The position numbers and the translations under genes were made by a program. From Phycisphaeraceae bacterium (lineage in GTDB: Bacteria > Planctomycetota > Phycisphaerae > Phycisphaerales > Phycisphaeraceae), in NCBI GenBank assembly GCA_020849625.1, contig JADLFV010000152.1, positions 1-41,609 of the forward strand: a DNA stretch of 41,609 bases. The letters are read 5' to 3'. Below, piece after piece: positions 15,729 to 24,124 of this stretch. Every line of letters begins with the position of its first letter. Positions within the stretch are counted from its first letter, which is position 1. Under the pieces are notes generated by a model. It made no database searches. It saw nothing but the letters and a program-made list of their open reading frames with translations, and was not told the DNA's origin.

Positions 15729-16420
15729 GGCTTGCTCCACGTCAGCAGCCAGCGGCGCGGCCAACACTTGGTAATGACCGCACCTGCCAACCCCGCACGC
15801 TGGGCGAGTCGGCGGGCCTCATCGATCGTGAACGCCGCCCGCACCGAGCGCGGCCCGTCGGTGTGAACTACGGGGCAGCGGGTGAGTAATCGGCAGCCGA
15901 CGCTCGCGGCGAGGTAGCCCATCGCGCTGCGCTCAAGGTCGCTGACGATTATCATTTGCCCGGCCGCATCGACCATCGCGCCCAACACGCGCACGGCATC
16001 ATCGTCGTCGAGGTGGTGCAGGAACAGGCTGGCGGTGATGACGTCGTAGCCGGCGGGGATGCGATCTCGCAACATATCGAGCGTGAACCATTCGACGCGC
16101 GCCCGGCGTTCTTCGGCTCGTGCGCGGGCAAAGGCAATCGCGCGGGGGCTGGCGTCGCAGCCTGCGACGGTGATCGGCAGTCCTGCTCGCTGCCCGCGCA
16201 GCGCCAGGCTGATGGGCACGTCGCCGGCACCGGTGGCAACATCAAGCACACGCGACGGCGCATGCGTGCGGATGATCCGCCAGATCGTGCCGGCGCTTCG
16301 GCTCACCACGTTGATGCGTTCAAGCCCGCGCAGGGCCGCGCGATGCGCCAGCCCGTCGAGGTCCGGATCGTCCATGACTTCCGGCTTGCGCATGCGCACA
16401 GCGATGTCGGGCAGCATCAT
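15725..16420 (-). CDS. Class I SAM-dependent methyltransferase of the polyketide operon
   Basis: About 231 residues; consecutive GTG-ATG-ATG codons occur at 16423, 16420 and 16417, so the exact start is uncertain. SAM motif I is VLDVATGAGDVP near residue 58-69, the acidic end of beta2 is AGCDASPRAI, and motif post-I to IV is DVITASLFLHHLDDDD. The N-terminal PEVMDDPDLD and the GLERINVVSR segment are typical of the methyltransferase found beside bacterial type III PKS. It probably O- or C-methylates the polyketide. It is the first gene of the operon; the divergent ALS-like gene begins about 195 bases away. Confidence 0.85.
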   Translation of the reverse strand: MMLPDIAVRMRKPEVMDDPDLDGLAHRAALRGLERINVVSRSAGTIWRIIRTHAPSRVLDVATGAGDVPISLALRGQRAGLPITVAGCDASPRAIAFARARAEERRARVEWFTLDMLRDRIPAGYDVITASLFLHHLDDDDAVRVLGAMVDAAGQMIIVSDLERSAMGYLAASVGCRLLTRCPVVHTDGPRSVRAAFTIDEARRLAQRAGLAGAVITKCWPRRWLLTWSKP

Positions 16421-16502
16421 CACCGGGAATCATAGCTGCGCGGAGGAACCGCAGCATCCAAGACGTTGCACCAGGCTGATCAGTTTATTCGCCCCACAAC
16501 CC

Positions 16503-16523
16503 GCTGGCCTGCGCCCGGCCAGC
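16503..16523. other. Hairpin in the divergent intergenic region
   Basis: GCTGGCC (16503-16509) and GGCCAGC (16517-16523) pair exactly around a 7-base loop. It lies between the methyltransferase operon and the ThDP-enzyme gene, possibly as a regulatory dyad or transcript leader hairpin. Confidence 0.35.
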
Positions 16524-16615
16524 TCGCCGAAACCTGAACTGATCCGGCAACAAGATGAGCAGGATGAAATATTTCCCCGTGCGACGCTGCCAGCCGCTGG
16601 GGCATACGATACTTC

Positions 16616-18301
16616 ATGGGAGCATCCATCAAAGCATCGGATCTGTTCGTCAAGTGCCTGGAGAATGAGGGCATTCGGTACATCTTCGGCCTGCCGGGCG
16701 AGGAGAACGTCGATCTGATGATGTCGCTCCGGGGCTCGCCCATCCGATTCGTGCTGTGCCGACATGAACAGGGCGCCGCGTTCATGGCCGAAGTTTACGG
16801 CCGGCTCGTCGGCAACCCCGCCGTCGCCCTGGGCACGCTCGGACCCGGCGCCACCAACCTCCTGACCGGCGCCGCCGACGCCAACATGGATCGCGCCCCT
16901 ATGATCGTCGTCACCGGGCAGGCCGCCACCACTCGCCAGCACAAGGAATCGCATCAGGTCATCAACATCGTGGAGCTGTATCGCCCGGTCACCAAGTGGG
17001 CGACGTCCATCCGCCATCCGGACAACATTCCCGAGGTCATCCGCAAGGCTGTGCGCGTCTCGCGCAGCGAAAAGCCTGGCGCGGTGATGATCGAGCTGCC
17101 GGAGAACATCGCCGAGATGCAAACGACCGGCCAGCCGATGCCGGTCCGCCGCTATCGCCGGCCGGCGCCGGAAGACAAAGTCATCCATCAGGCATGTGAT
17201 GTGATCCGCAACGCCAAACGTCCGCTGATCCTGGCCGGTAACGGCACCATCCGCAAGCGCGCCAGCCGGCAGCTTCGCCAGTTCTGCCAGAAGACGGGCA
17301 TCGGCGTCGTCTCCACCTTCATGGCCAAGGGCTGCGTCGATTGCGCCGCCGACTACTGCCTATTCACCATCGGCCTCCAAACCCGCGATCACGTCACCTG
17401 CGCCGTCGACAACGCCGACCTGATCATCACCGTCGGCTATGACATGGTCGAGTATCCGCCGCGGCTGTGGAACCCCATCGGACGCGAACGCATCATCCAC
17501 ATCGATTTCGATCCCGCCGAGATCGACGAACACTACAACCCCCACGTCGAACTCGTCGGCGACATCGCCCACGGATTGCAGGCGCTCGAAGCGCGCCTGG
17601 AAGCCGGCGGTATTCCCCCGTTCGACTTCGAATACCAGCGTCGCATGCGCCAGCTCATGGTCGAGGATTTCGTCGTCCATGCCGACGACGACACCACCGG
17701 ATCGATTCGCCCTCAGAAGGCGATCTGGGACGTGCGCGAAGCGCTGGGGCCGCATGACATCCTGCTGTCCGGCGTGGGCGCGCACAAGCTTTGGATCGGC
17801 CGCTACTACCAATGTCACGAACCCAATACCTGCATCATCCCTAACGGCTTCTGCTCCATGGGCATACCCCTCCCCGGCGCGATCGCCGCCCACCGCGTCA
17901 TCACCGAAGGCCTGGACGACGGCCCGACCGACCGCAAGGTCTTCGCCATCGTCGGTGACGGCGACTTCCTCATGAACGTGCAGGAGATGGAAACCGCCCG
18001 CCGGCTCAACGCCGACATCAACATCATGGTCTGGGAGGACGGCGAGTACGGCCTGATCTCCTGGAAACAGGACGTCGAGTTCGGTTCGCATACCGACCTG
18101 GCGTTCGGCAACCCCGACTGGATGAAACTCGCCGAATCGTTCGACTGGCAGGGCCAGTACGTCACCGACGCCCGCGACCTGGGCCCCGCGCTGCACCGTG
18201 CCCTCGCCCACAAGGGTCCGTCGCTCATCGTCATTCCGATCGACTATCGCGAGAACATGAAACTCACCGAACGACTTGGCAAAATCGCTTGTCCGATCTG
18301 A
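16616..18301 (+). CDS. Thiamine-diphosphate enzyme, catabolic acetolactate synthase (AlsS) type
   Basis: The protein has 561 residues with the three-domain layout: ThDP-Pyr domain with the activating Glu in FGLPGEENVDLM (about 24-35), central domain, and ThDP-PP domain with GDGDFLMNVQEM at about 446. The second metal-binding strand reads MVWEDGEYGLISWKQ and the C-terminus PIDYRENMKLTERLG, both close to AlsS rather than to the IlvB anabolic enzyme. No regulatory small subunit or AlsD decarboxylase follows. Instead an aldehyde dehydrogenase lies 116 bases downstream, suggesting a 2-oxoacid to aldehyde to acid sequence (inference). There is no clear SD at the ATG; GTG starts nearby do not fit better. 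Confidence 0.8.
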   Translation: MGASIKASDLFVKCLENEGIRYIFGLPGEENVDLMMSLRGSPIRFVLCRHEQGAAFMAEVYGRLVGNPAVALGTLGPGATNLLTGAADANMDRAPMIVVTGQAATTRQHKESHQVINIVELYRPVTKWATSIRHPDNIPEVIRKAVRVSRSEKPGAVMIELPENIAEMQTTGQPMPVRRYRRPAPEDKVIHQACDVIRNAKRPLILAGNGTIRKRASRQLRQFCQKTGIGVVSTFMAKGCVDCAADYCLFTIGLQTRDHVTCAVDNADLIITVGYDMVEYPPRLWNPIGRERIIHIDFDPAEIDEHYNPHVELVGDIAHGLQALEARLEAGGIPPFDFEYQRRMRQLMVEDFVVHADDDTTGSIRPQKAIWDVREALGPHDILLSGVGAHKLWIGRYYQCHEPNTCIIPNGFCSMGIPLPGAIAAHRVITEGLDDGPTDRKVFAIVGDGDFLMNVQEMETARRLNADINIMVWEDGEYGLISWKQDVEFGSHTDLAFGNPDWMKLAESFDWQGQYVTDARDLGPALHRALAHKGPSLIVIPIDYRENMKLTERLGKIACPI

Positions 18302-18310
18302 AAAGTGATG

Positions 18311-18396
18311 AACCGCTGGGACGCAGAGAAAAAAAGCAGAAAATCAGGACAGCAGAAAAACAGGGAAATAACAGTTTTCCTCTGCATCTTGCGGTT
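18311..18396. repeat. Inverted repeat of the AACCGC-GACGCAGAG type
   Basis: The left arm 18311-18332 (starts AACCGCTGGGACGCAGAG) and right arm 18375-18396 (ends GCATCTTGCGGTT) are complementary with two small offsets. It fills the gap between the AlsS-like and aldehyde dehydrogenase genes. It shares its AACCGC...GACGC...AGAG layout with 7331-7359 and resembles in design the AACCACGAAG element at 1044-1127. Confidence 0.7.
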
Positions 18397-18417
18397 AAGC
18401 ATCCCTCGGAGGCCACC

Positions 18418-19857
18418 ATGCTCAAGAAGCAATACCCCATCTACATCGCAGGCAAACCTGAGCAGCCGAACGCCGACGTGGCGGTGACCAACAAGTACAC
18501 GGGCGAAGTCGCAGCCCACGCGGCGTTCGCCAACGCCGAGGCGGTTGAACGCGCCATCGCCGCCGCCCATGCCGCAGTCGGACCGATGCGGAAGATGCCG
18601 GGCTACCGGCGGCAGCAAGTGCTCACGCACTGCGTCCAGCGCTTCACCGAGCGCCTCGATGAACTCGCCGAGTCGCTTTGCATCGAGGCGGGTAAGCCGA
18701 TCAAGGACGCGCGCGGCGAGGCGCTGCGGCTGATCGATACGTTCCGCATTGCCGCCGATGAATCGGTGCGTCTGCCCGGCAGTGGCGAAGTCATGCCGAT
18801 GGACATCTCGCCGCGAGCCGAGGGATACTTTGGCATGTGGAAACGCGTGCCCATCGGCGCCTGTTCGTTCATCACGCCGTTCAATTTTCCGCTGAACCTC
18901 GTTGCCCACAAGGTCGCTCCCGCGCTGGCGTGCGGCTGCCCGTTCGTGCTCAAACCCCCGAAGGAGACGCCCATCGGCGCCCTGATCATCGGCGAAATCC
19001 TGGCCGAGACCGACCTGCCCCACGGCGCGTTCTCCGTGGTCCTCTGCGATCACGAACACGCCAACCCGCTCGTCGAAGACGACCGCATCAAGCTGCTGAG
19101 TTTCACCGGCTCCGACAAGGTCGGCTGGGACTTCAAGCGCCGGGCGGGGAAGAAGAAGGTGACGCTGGAACTCGGCGGCAACGCCGCGTGCATCGTCGAT
19201 CTGGACGCCGACCTCGAAGACGCCGTCGCACGCATCATCGTCGGCGCGTTCTACCAGTCCGGCCAAAGCTGCATCAGCGTGCAGCGGCTGTATGTCCACG
19301 ACGCGATCTACGACGACCTGCGCGCCCGACTGGTGGTGGCGACGAACAAGCTCAAGGCCGGCGACCCCCGAGAGGAAGACACGTTCATCGGCCCGATCAT
19401 TTCCGAGCATCATGCCCAGCGCATCGAGCAGTGGGTGAACGAAGCCGTCGAAGCCGGCGCGAACGTCCTGTGCGGCGGCAAGCGCGAGGGGGCGATTTAT
19501 CACGCCACCGTGATCGAAAACGCCCCCCGCGATGCGAAAGTCACCTGCGCCGAAGTGTTCGGCCCGGTCGTGGCGCTGTATCGGGTATCGAGTTTCGACG
19601 AGGCGCTGGATCGCGTCAACGACAGCGATTTCGGTCTCCAGGCTGGAGTCTTCACTCGCGACATCTTCAAAGCCCACCGCGCCTGGAACGAACTGGAAGT
19701 CGGCGGTGTCCTGATCAACGAAGTGCCGTCCTGGCGCGTTGACCACATGCCCTACGGCGGCGTCAAAGACAGCGGGCTCGGCCGCGAAGGCGTTCGCTGG
19801 TCCATCGAGGACATGACGGAAGTGAGGTTGTTTGTGTTGAGGCAGACGGCGCCATAG
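18418..19857 (+). CDS. NAD(P)-dependent aldehyde dehydrogenase
   Basis: The protein has 479 residues. ATG 18418 has CGGAGG 5 bases upstream; the longer frame runs through the repeat and is rejected. ALDH signatures: FITPFNFPLNLVAHK, FTGSDKVGWDFKR cofactor loop, general base E251 in VTLELGGNAAC, and catalytic C285 in FYQSGQSCISVQR, then EVFGPVV and the C-terminal PYGGVKDSGLGREG. The family is close to glyceraldehyde-3-phosphate / succinate-semialdehyde types, but the substrate cannot be set from sequence. It follows the ThDP enzyme, so it may oxidise the aldehyde made by it. Confidence 0.85.
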   Translation: MLKKQYPIYIAGKPEQPNADVAVTNKYTGEVAAHAAFANAEAVERAIAAAHAAVGPMRKMPGYRRQQVLTHCVQRFTERLDELAESLCIEAGKPIKDARGEALRLIDTFRIAADESVRLPGSGEVMPMDISPRAEGYFGMWKRVPIGACSFITPFNFPLNLVAHKVAPALACGCPFVLKPPKETPIGALIIGEILAETDLPHGAFSVVLCDHEHANPLVEDDRIKLLSFTGSDKVGWDFKRRAGKKKVTLELGGNAACIVDLDADLEDAVARIIVGAFYQSGQSCISVQRLYVHDAIYDDLRARLVVATNKLKAGDPREEDTFIGPIISEHHAQRIEQWVNEAVEAGANVLCGGKREGAIYHATVIENAPRDAKVTCAEVFGPVVALYRVSSFDEALDRVNDSDFGLQAGVFTRDIFKAHRAWNELEVGGVLINEVPSWRVDHMPYGGVKDSGLGREGVRWSIEDMTEVRLFVLRQTAP

Positions 19858-20017
19858 CCCCAATCGGCCGGGCCGGCGGGGAGCAATCGCCCAGCGTACC
19901 CTCGCTACGCGAACGATACCCCCACCACGATGTTCGCCTCAGACAAAGTGTCTCGCTGCTCCTTTGGGCGGGATTTCATCTCGTAGGAGACGGTTGACTT
20001 TCCATCGCAGGAGAATC

Positions 20018-20056
20018 ATGTATCTTGCGCAGCTTTGCGTGCGAGGCTGGTCATGA
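20018..20056 (+). CDS. Twelve-codon leader ORF (MYLAQLCVRGWS) upstream of the MFS gene
   Basis: ATG 20018 has a strong AGGAGA 4 bases upstream, the best ribosome site in the area. It runs 12 codons and stops with TGA at 20054-20056, overlapping the ATG of the MFS gene (20053) as ATGA. The downstream ATG itself has no SD. This is the classic layout for translational coupling or a leader peptide. It is too short for a protein family. Confidence 0.5.
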   Translation: MYLAQLCVRGWS

Positions 20057-22305
20057 CCCACGAGTTGAGCAACATTGAGAAGATACGCAAGCTGCCTTGG
20101 GCTCTGGGGGCCGATGCGTTCAACACCATTTATTGCTACCTGGCTTTCACGGGCCCGATTTTTCTGCTTTATCTGGACAAACTGGAGCTCAGCAAGGGTC
20201 AGATCGGATTGATTCTGGCTTTATTTCCGTTTTGTGGTCTGGTGGCGCCGTTCACCGGACCGTGGGCGGCGAGGATTGGGCTGAAGCGGGTGTTCCTGAC
20301 TTTCTGGATCGTGCGCCAGTTCGTGCTGCTGGGGATTTTGCTCTCGCCGTGGGTAGCGAAATGGTATGGGATGGAGGCGGCTTTCCTTTATACCGCGGCG
20401 GTGCTGCTGGTGTTCGCCTTAAGTCGGTCGATCGCCGAGGGCGCCTATGCCCCATGGACGCAGGAGTACGTGCCGGCCACCATCCGCGGCAAGTTCAGCG
20501 CCATCCAGACGATCGTCATCATGCTGGTGGGCGCGACGACGGTGGCGGTGGGCGGCTGGGTGCTGGGTGAATCGCCGGACGTGAATCGGTTTTTGTGGTT
20601 GATCGGTTCGGCGTTTTTTTTCGGGGTGGTAAGCCTGTTGTTTTACGCGCGGATACCGGGCGGTGGTTCGCTGCCGCCGGGCGAGGCGGCACGGCAGCGC
20701 GCGCGTCGCCTGGGAGAGCCGTTTCGCGATCCGCAGTTTCGCATGTTTCTTTCGGGCAGCGCATTGATTCATCTATCGTGGCTGGCGATGACGGCCTTTC
20801 TGCCGTTGTTCATGAAGGAACAGATCGGCTTAGGCGCCAAGCAGGTGGTGAGCCTGGAAGCGGTGGCGTTACTGGCGGGAGTGATGAGCAGCTTTCTGTG
20901 GGGCTGGGCGGCCGACCGTTACGGGGGCAAGCCTGTGTTGTTGTGTAATTTGGGTGTGATGCTGTTGGTATATCCGGTGGGATTGCTGCTGCTACCGCGC
21001 GAGCAAGCGATCAGCTTTCCTTTGGCGCTGTGTTTGGCGTTCGTGGTGGGTCTGGTGTCGGTGGGCTGGGGCATTGGCTATGGGCGACACCTGTTCGTGG
21101 CCCTGGTGCCGCCACAACTCAAGGCCAGTTACCTGGCCATCCACACCGCGGTGATCGGCATCTGCGCCGGCACTGCGCCGTTGCTCGGCGGCCAGATTCT
21201 GGAATTGACGCGGGATGTGTCGGTGCGCCTCGGCCCCCTGCATATCGACGCTTACTCCCCGCTTTTCATTGGCGCCATGGCGATCGGCGGGTTGGGCTTC
21301 TGGCGATTCAGCCTGATGCAGGGCGGCCCGGTTCCCGTGCGACGTTTCGCCGTGATGTTCCTCCAGGGCGATCCGGTCAGTGCTCTGCGCGCCATCATCG
21401 GGTACCAACTGGCCGGTGACGAGCACAAACGCGTCTCCCTCATCGAACGACTGGGCGAAACCAAGAGCCTGCTGAGCATCGAGGAACTAATCGCGGCCCT
21501 GGACGATCCCAGCTTCAACGTGCGGCACGAGGCGATCATCTCCATCGCGCGCACCCGGCGCGATCCACGATTGACCGAAGCCATGATTCGCGCCTTGACG
21601 GAAGGTGATCCGGATCTGCGGATGACTGCCGCCTGGGCCTTGGGGCGCATGGGCGATCCGGCGGCGATCGAGCCGCTCCGCCAGGCGCTGGATTCGGATT
21701 ATCCGCTGTTGCGCGCTCGTGCCGCCCGGGCCCTGGGCACACTGAGCGATCGGGCATCGAGTGACAAGCTGCTGCAGTTGTTCCTGCACGAGGAAGATGC
21801 GGGCCTGCGTGTGGCCTACGGCGCGGCGCTGGGGCAGCTGGGCCGGCAGGATGCCGTTGAGCCGCTGCTGGATTTCCTGTGCCGTGAGTCTGATGAAAGG
21901 GCGCGGCGGGAAATATCGCTGGCTGTGGCCATGCTCCTGACCAGCGACGAACATGCCCTGCGCCTGTGGCGCCGCATGCACGACAATCCCGGCGACACCC
22001 TCGGCGGCATCCTGCTGGGACTCAAACGACGATTGCCCGCCATCACGAGCCTGTGCGACGATCCGACGCGATTGAGCGCTCTGCTGGAGCAATGCGCCCG
22101 CGCATTCGGACACTACGACCTGCCCGTGGCGGTCAACCTGCTCAAACAGATCGTGCCCATGTTGCGACTGAGCGTGTTCAGCCCAACATCGCAAACCGTG
22201 ATCCGCGCCGGGATGCAACAGCTCGAAGCCCACGGCCATGATCGCCTGGCGGATGTGTTCCTGCTCGTTCACACCCTGCACATGGAGTCGGCCAAACATG
22301 TTTAA
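20053..22305 (+). CDS. MFS transporter fused to C-terminal HEAT repeats
   Basis: The protein has 750 residues. Residues 1-430 contain twelve hydrophobic helices of the major facilitator superfamily, with the cytoplasmic loop GPWAARIGLKR and WGWAADRYGGKP (RxGxK/R-like). After about residue 440 the protein becomes soluble, with PBS-lyase-type HEAT repeats at about 476-610: FNVRHEAIISIARTRRDP, DLRMTAAWALGRMGDPAAIEPL, LLRARAARALGTLSD and LRVAYGAALGQLGRQDAVEPL, then a further helical tail. HEAT repeats usually bind partners, so transport may be controlled by a cytosolic protein (inference). A TTG start at 20035 in frame is possible, but ATG 20053, coupled to the leader ORF, is preferred. Substrate unknown. 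Confidence 0.8.
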   Translation: MTHELSNIEKIRKLPWALGADAFNTIYCYLAFTGPIFLLYLDKLELSKGQIGLILALFPFCGLVAPFTGPWAARIGLKRVFLTFWIVRQFVLLGILLSPWVAKWYGMEAAFLYTAAVLLVFALSRSIAEGAYAPWTQEYVPATIRGKFSAIQTIVIMLVGATTVAVGGWVLGESPDVNRFLWLIGSAFFFGVVSLLFYARIPGGGSLPPGEAARQRARRLGEPFRDPQFRMFLSGSALIHLSWLAMTAFLPLFMKEQIGLGAKQVVSLEAVALLAGVMSSFLWGWAADRYGGKPVLLCNLGVMLLVYPVGLLLLPREQAISFPLALCLAFVVGLVSVGWGIGYGRHLFVALVPPQLKASYLAIHTAVIGICAGTAPLLGGQILELTRDVSVRLGPLHIDAYSPLFIGAMAIGGLGFWRFSLMQGGPVPVRRFAVMFLQGDPVSALRAIIGYQLAGDEHKRVSLIERLGETKSLLSIEELIAALDDPSFNVRHEAIISIARTRRDPRLTEAMIRALTEGDPDLRMTAAWALGRMGDPAAIEPLRQALDSDYPLLRARAARALGTLSDRASSDKLLQLFLHEEDAGLRVAYGAALGQLGRQDAVEPLLDFLCRESDERARREISLAVAMLLTSDEHALRLWRRMHDNPGDTLGGILLGLKRRLPAITSLCDDPTRLSALLEQCARAFGHYDLPVAVNLLKQIVPMLRLSVFSPTSQTVIRAGMQQLEAHGHDRLADVFLLVHTLHMESAKHV

Positions 22306-22318
22306 CCCGCATTTCTCA

Positions 22319-22640
22319 GTGCGCCGTGAAAAGGCGTTGGTCTTCAGCGGGTGCAACTCCCGCCCGGCAAGGGGTCGCTCCAGCCGGTAGCACTCGGGGC
22401 GGCGGACGACGGTAACGACGTTCGTTGAAGCACTCTGAGAAAAAGGATCGTCTCAGCGGTTCAGCGAGCAGACAGGCCGTAACACGAGTGAACGCCGAGC
22501 AGGCCCCGAAAAGGGTAGCGCGGGAGCCGACGCGACTGAATTACGCGGAAGGCTGCCATCGCTGGGGAAGTTGAACGACGCGAACACCCAGCGGTCCCGC
22601 AGGGGTAGTGGCGGCGGCAGGCCTGTCCATGCGCGAGGTC
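22319..22640 (+). mobile_element. Probable group II intron 5' fragment (ORF-less, truncated)
   Basis: Starting 14 bases after the MFS stop, the sequence opens with GTGCG as group II introns do. It then shows domain I-like blocks: GGGTGCAACTCCCGCCCGG, GCTCCAGCCGGTAGCAC, GGTAACGACGTTCGTTGAAGC, GAGTGAACGCCGAGCAGGCC and GAAAAGGGTAGCGCGGGAGC. I recognise this order from bacterial intron RNAs. No reverse transcriptase and no domain V hairpin with AY bulge are seen before 22980, so it is a remnant. A hairpin ATGCGCG/CGCGCAT follows near 22630-22655. In the remaining gap to 22890 I see no gene. Confidence 0.5.
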
Positions 22641-22897
22641 CTTGACGCGCATCGGTCAACTGCTCCTTCACCACGGCGACAATCTAACCGCCCCACCCCC
22701 TGCGTGATCGCCGCGCTGACGCACCTCCGACAACGCCGCGACCGCCAGTACGACCCAGCATACGACTGAGTAGAGTCGAACTGTGGCGTGGTGGCGTCGG
22801 TTGAACCTATCTGTTGCCGTCCCTCCCGATTATTCACACCTTGCTGGAAGCGATCCACGGCGAATGGATTCATCCGGTGGAGCAGATAAAAAAAGGA

Positions 22898-22957
22898 TTG
22901 CAATTTCCTGGTACGCGATTATAATGAAATCTGATTTGAACTTTCATTAACGTTCAA
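22898..22957 (+). promoter_or_regulatory. Promoter and overlapping operator dyads of the LacI-type gene
   Basis: TTGCAA (22898-22903), 16-bp spacer, TATAAT (22920-22925). Two dyads overlap the start region: AATGAAA/TTTCATT (22923-22929 and 22942-22948) and TTGAAC/GTTCAA (22936-22941 and 22952-22957). The position suits autoregulation by the LacI-family product. Confidence 0.6.
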
Positions 22958-22981
22958 TATCTGGTGAGCGGACGCTGGCCC

Positions 22982-24049
22982 ATGACCATCTCGAACACAT
23001 CCATCACAGCGATCGCGCAGAAACTGGGGGTCTCCCACACCACGGTGTCGCGGGTGATCAATGGCCGTTCCGGGGTGTCGGCGGATCGGGCCAGTGAGAT
23101 TCGCAGACGGTTGAAGGAGATGGGCTATCGGCCGAAGACCGTGCGTCCGGGACCGCGGCTGCGCCATGAAGCGGGCTTGCTCACGCAACGGGGGACGTTG
23201 GTGTATCTGTATCTGGCGTTGGAGGACAAACATCTGCCGATGGGGCTGATGAATGCGGTGACCGCCATGAGTCATGCGGCGGCACACGCGGGTTTCGATC
23301 TGGTGTTCGCGCACGTGAGCAAGCTGGATGATGTGCCGCCCTGCCTGCGCGAGGGTCGTGTAGCGGGACTGCTGTTGTCGGGGCGCACGCATGATGAGAG
23401 GTTGCTGCACATGCTCAGCGGTTATCCGCTGGTATGGTTGGCGTCACGGCCCAAGTTGCACGGGGCTGCCGGCGACCGGGTGATCGGCGGCAACCAGGCG
23501 ACGGGCCGACTGGCGGCCGAGTACCTTCTGAATCGTGGTCACAAACACCTGGCGTTTTTGTCCCCGCTCAGTTCCTGGACCGTATTCGAAGTTCGAGGTG
23601 ATGCCTTTGAATTGGCCGCCCATCGTCGCGCGGCAAGCATCAGTCGGTTGACGGCGCCCTCTGATCCTGACTTGGCGATTTTCGAGTTCACCCAGGAACA
23701 GATCGAAGACAAGGTGGCTCCGCTGGCGGCCCAATTGAGGGATTTATCGCCGCGACCGACGGGCCTGTTCATCCCCGATGCGCCGGTGGCGCTGGCGTTT
23801 TATCGTTGTGCGGTGAAGCTGGGTCTGAGCATCGGCAGCGATCTGGACGTCATCACCTTCGGTGAGCCGGAGGTGTTCCACGGTTTGTATCCGCGGCCGG
23901 CGATCATTGCCATCCCCCACGAGTTGCGTGTGAAACGGGCCATCAACCAGTTGATCTGGCGGATCGAGCATCCGCAGGAGCATGGAGAAATGGAAGTCGC
24001 CATTGAGCCGCACCTGATAGAGGGCGAAATACCCGCTGCAAAGAATTAA
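22982..24049 (+). CDS. LacI-family transcriptional regulator
   Basis: The protein has 355 residues. The N-terminal HTH (residues about 8-30, ITAIAQKLGVSHTTVSRVING) and hinge region EIRRRLKEMGYRPKT are canonical. The periplasmic-binding-like sensor domain follows (LAYLFL-type strands such as GLLLSGRT, GNQATGRLAAEYLLNRGHKHLAFLSP, LDVITFGEPEVF). ATG 22982 is chosen; GTG 22964 in frame is possible. It is followed 75 bases later by the LamG-prepilin-FG-GAP operon, which it probably controls in response to a sugar (inference). Confidence 0.85.
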   Translation: MTISNTSITAIAQKLGVSHTTVSRVINGRSGVSADRASEIRRRLKEMGYRPKTVRPGPRLRHEAGLLTQRGTLVYLYLALEDKHLPMGLMNAVTAMSHAAAHAGFDLVFAHVSKLDDVPPCLREGRVAGLLLSGRTHDERLLHMLSGYPLVWLASRPKLHGAAGDRVIGGNQATGRLAAEYLLNRGHKHLAFLSPLSSWTVFEVRGDAFELAAHRRAASISRLTAPSDPDLAIFEFTQEQIEDKVAPLAAQLRDLSPRPTGLFIPDAPVALAFYRCAVKLGLSIGSDLDVITFGEPEVFHGLYPRPAIIAIPHELRVKRAINQLIWRIEHPQEHGEMEVAIEPHLIEGEIPAAKN

Positions 24050-24124
24050 TTCACATGTTTGGCCGCGTATCGGCCTGGTTTGTTGTCTTCTGTCATTTTC
24101 ACCACATGGGAAAAGGAGAATGTC

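Noticed and set aside
18289..18417. N-terminal extension of the aldehyde dehydrogenase
   Set aside because: The extra 43 codons are made of the inverted repeat; the SD at 18407 fixes the start at 18418.
22541..22903. 120-codon minus ORF
   Set aside because: It overlaps the intron-like RNA fragment, is rich in Arg and Ser, and has no SD.
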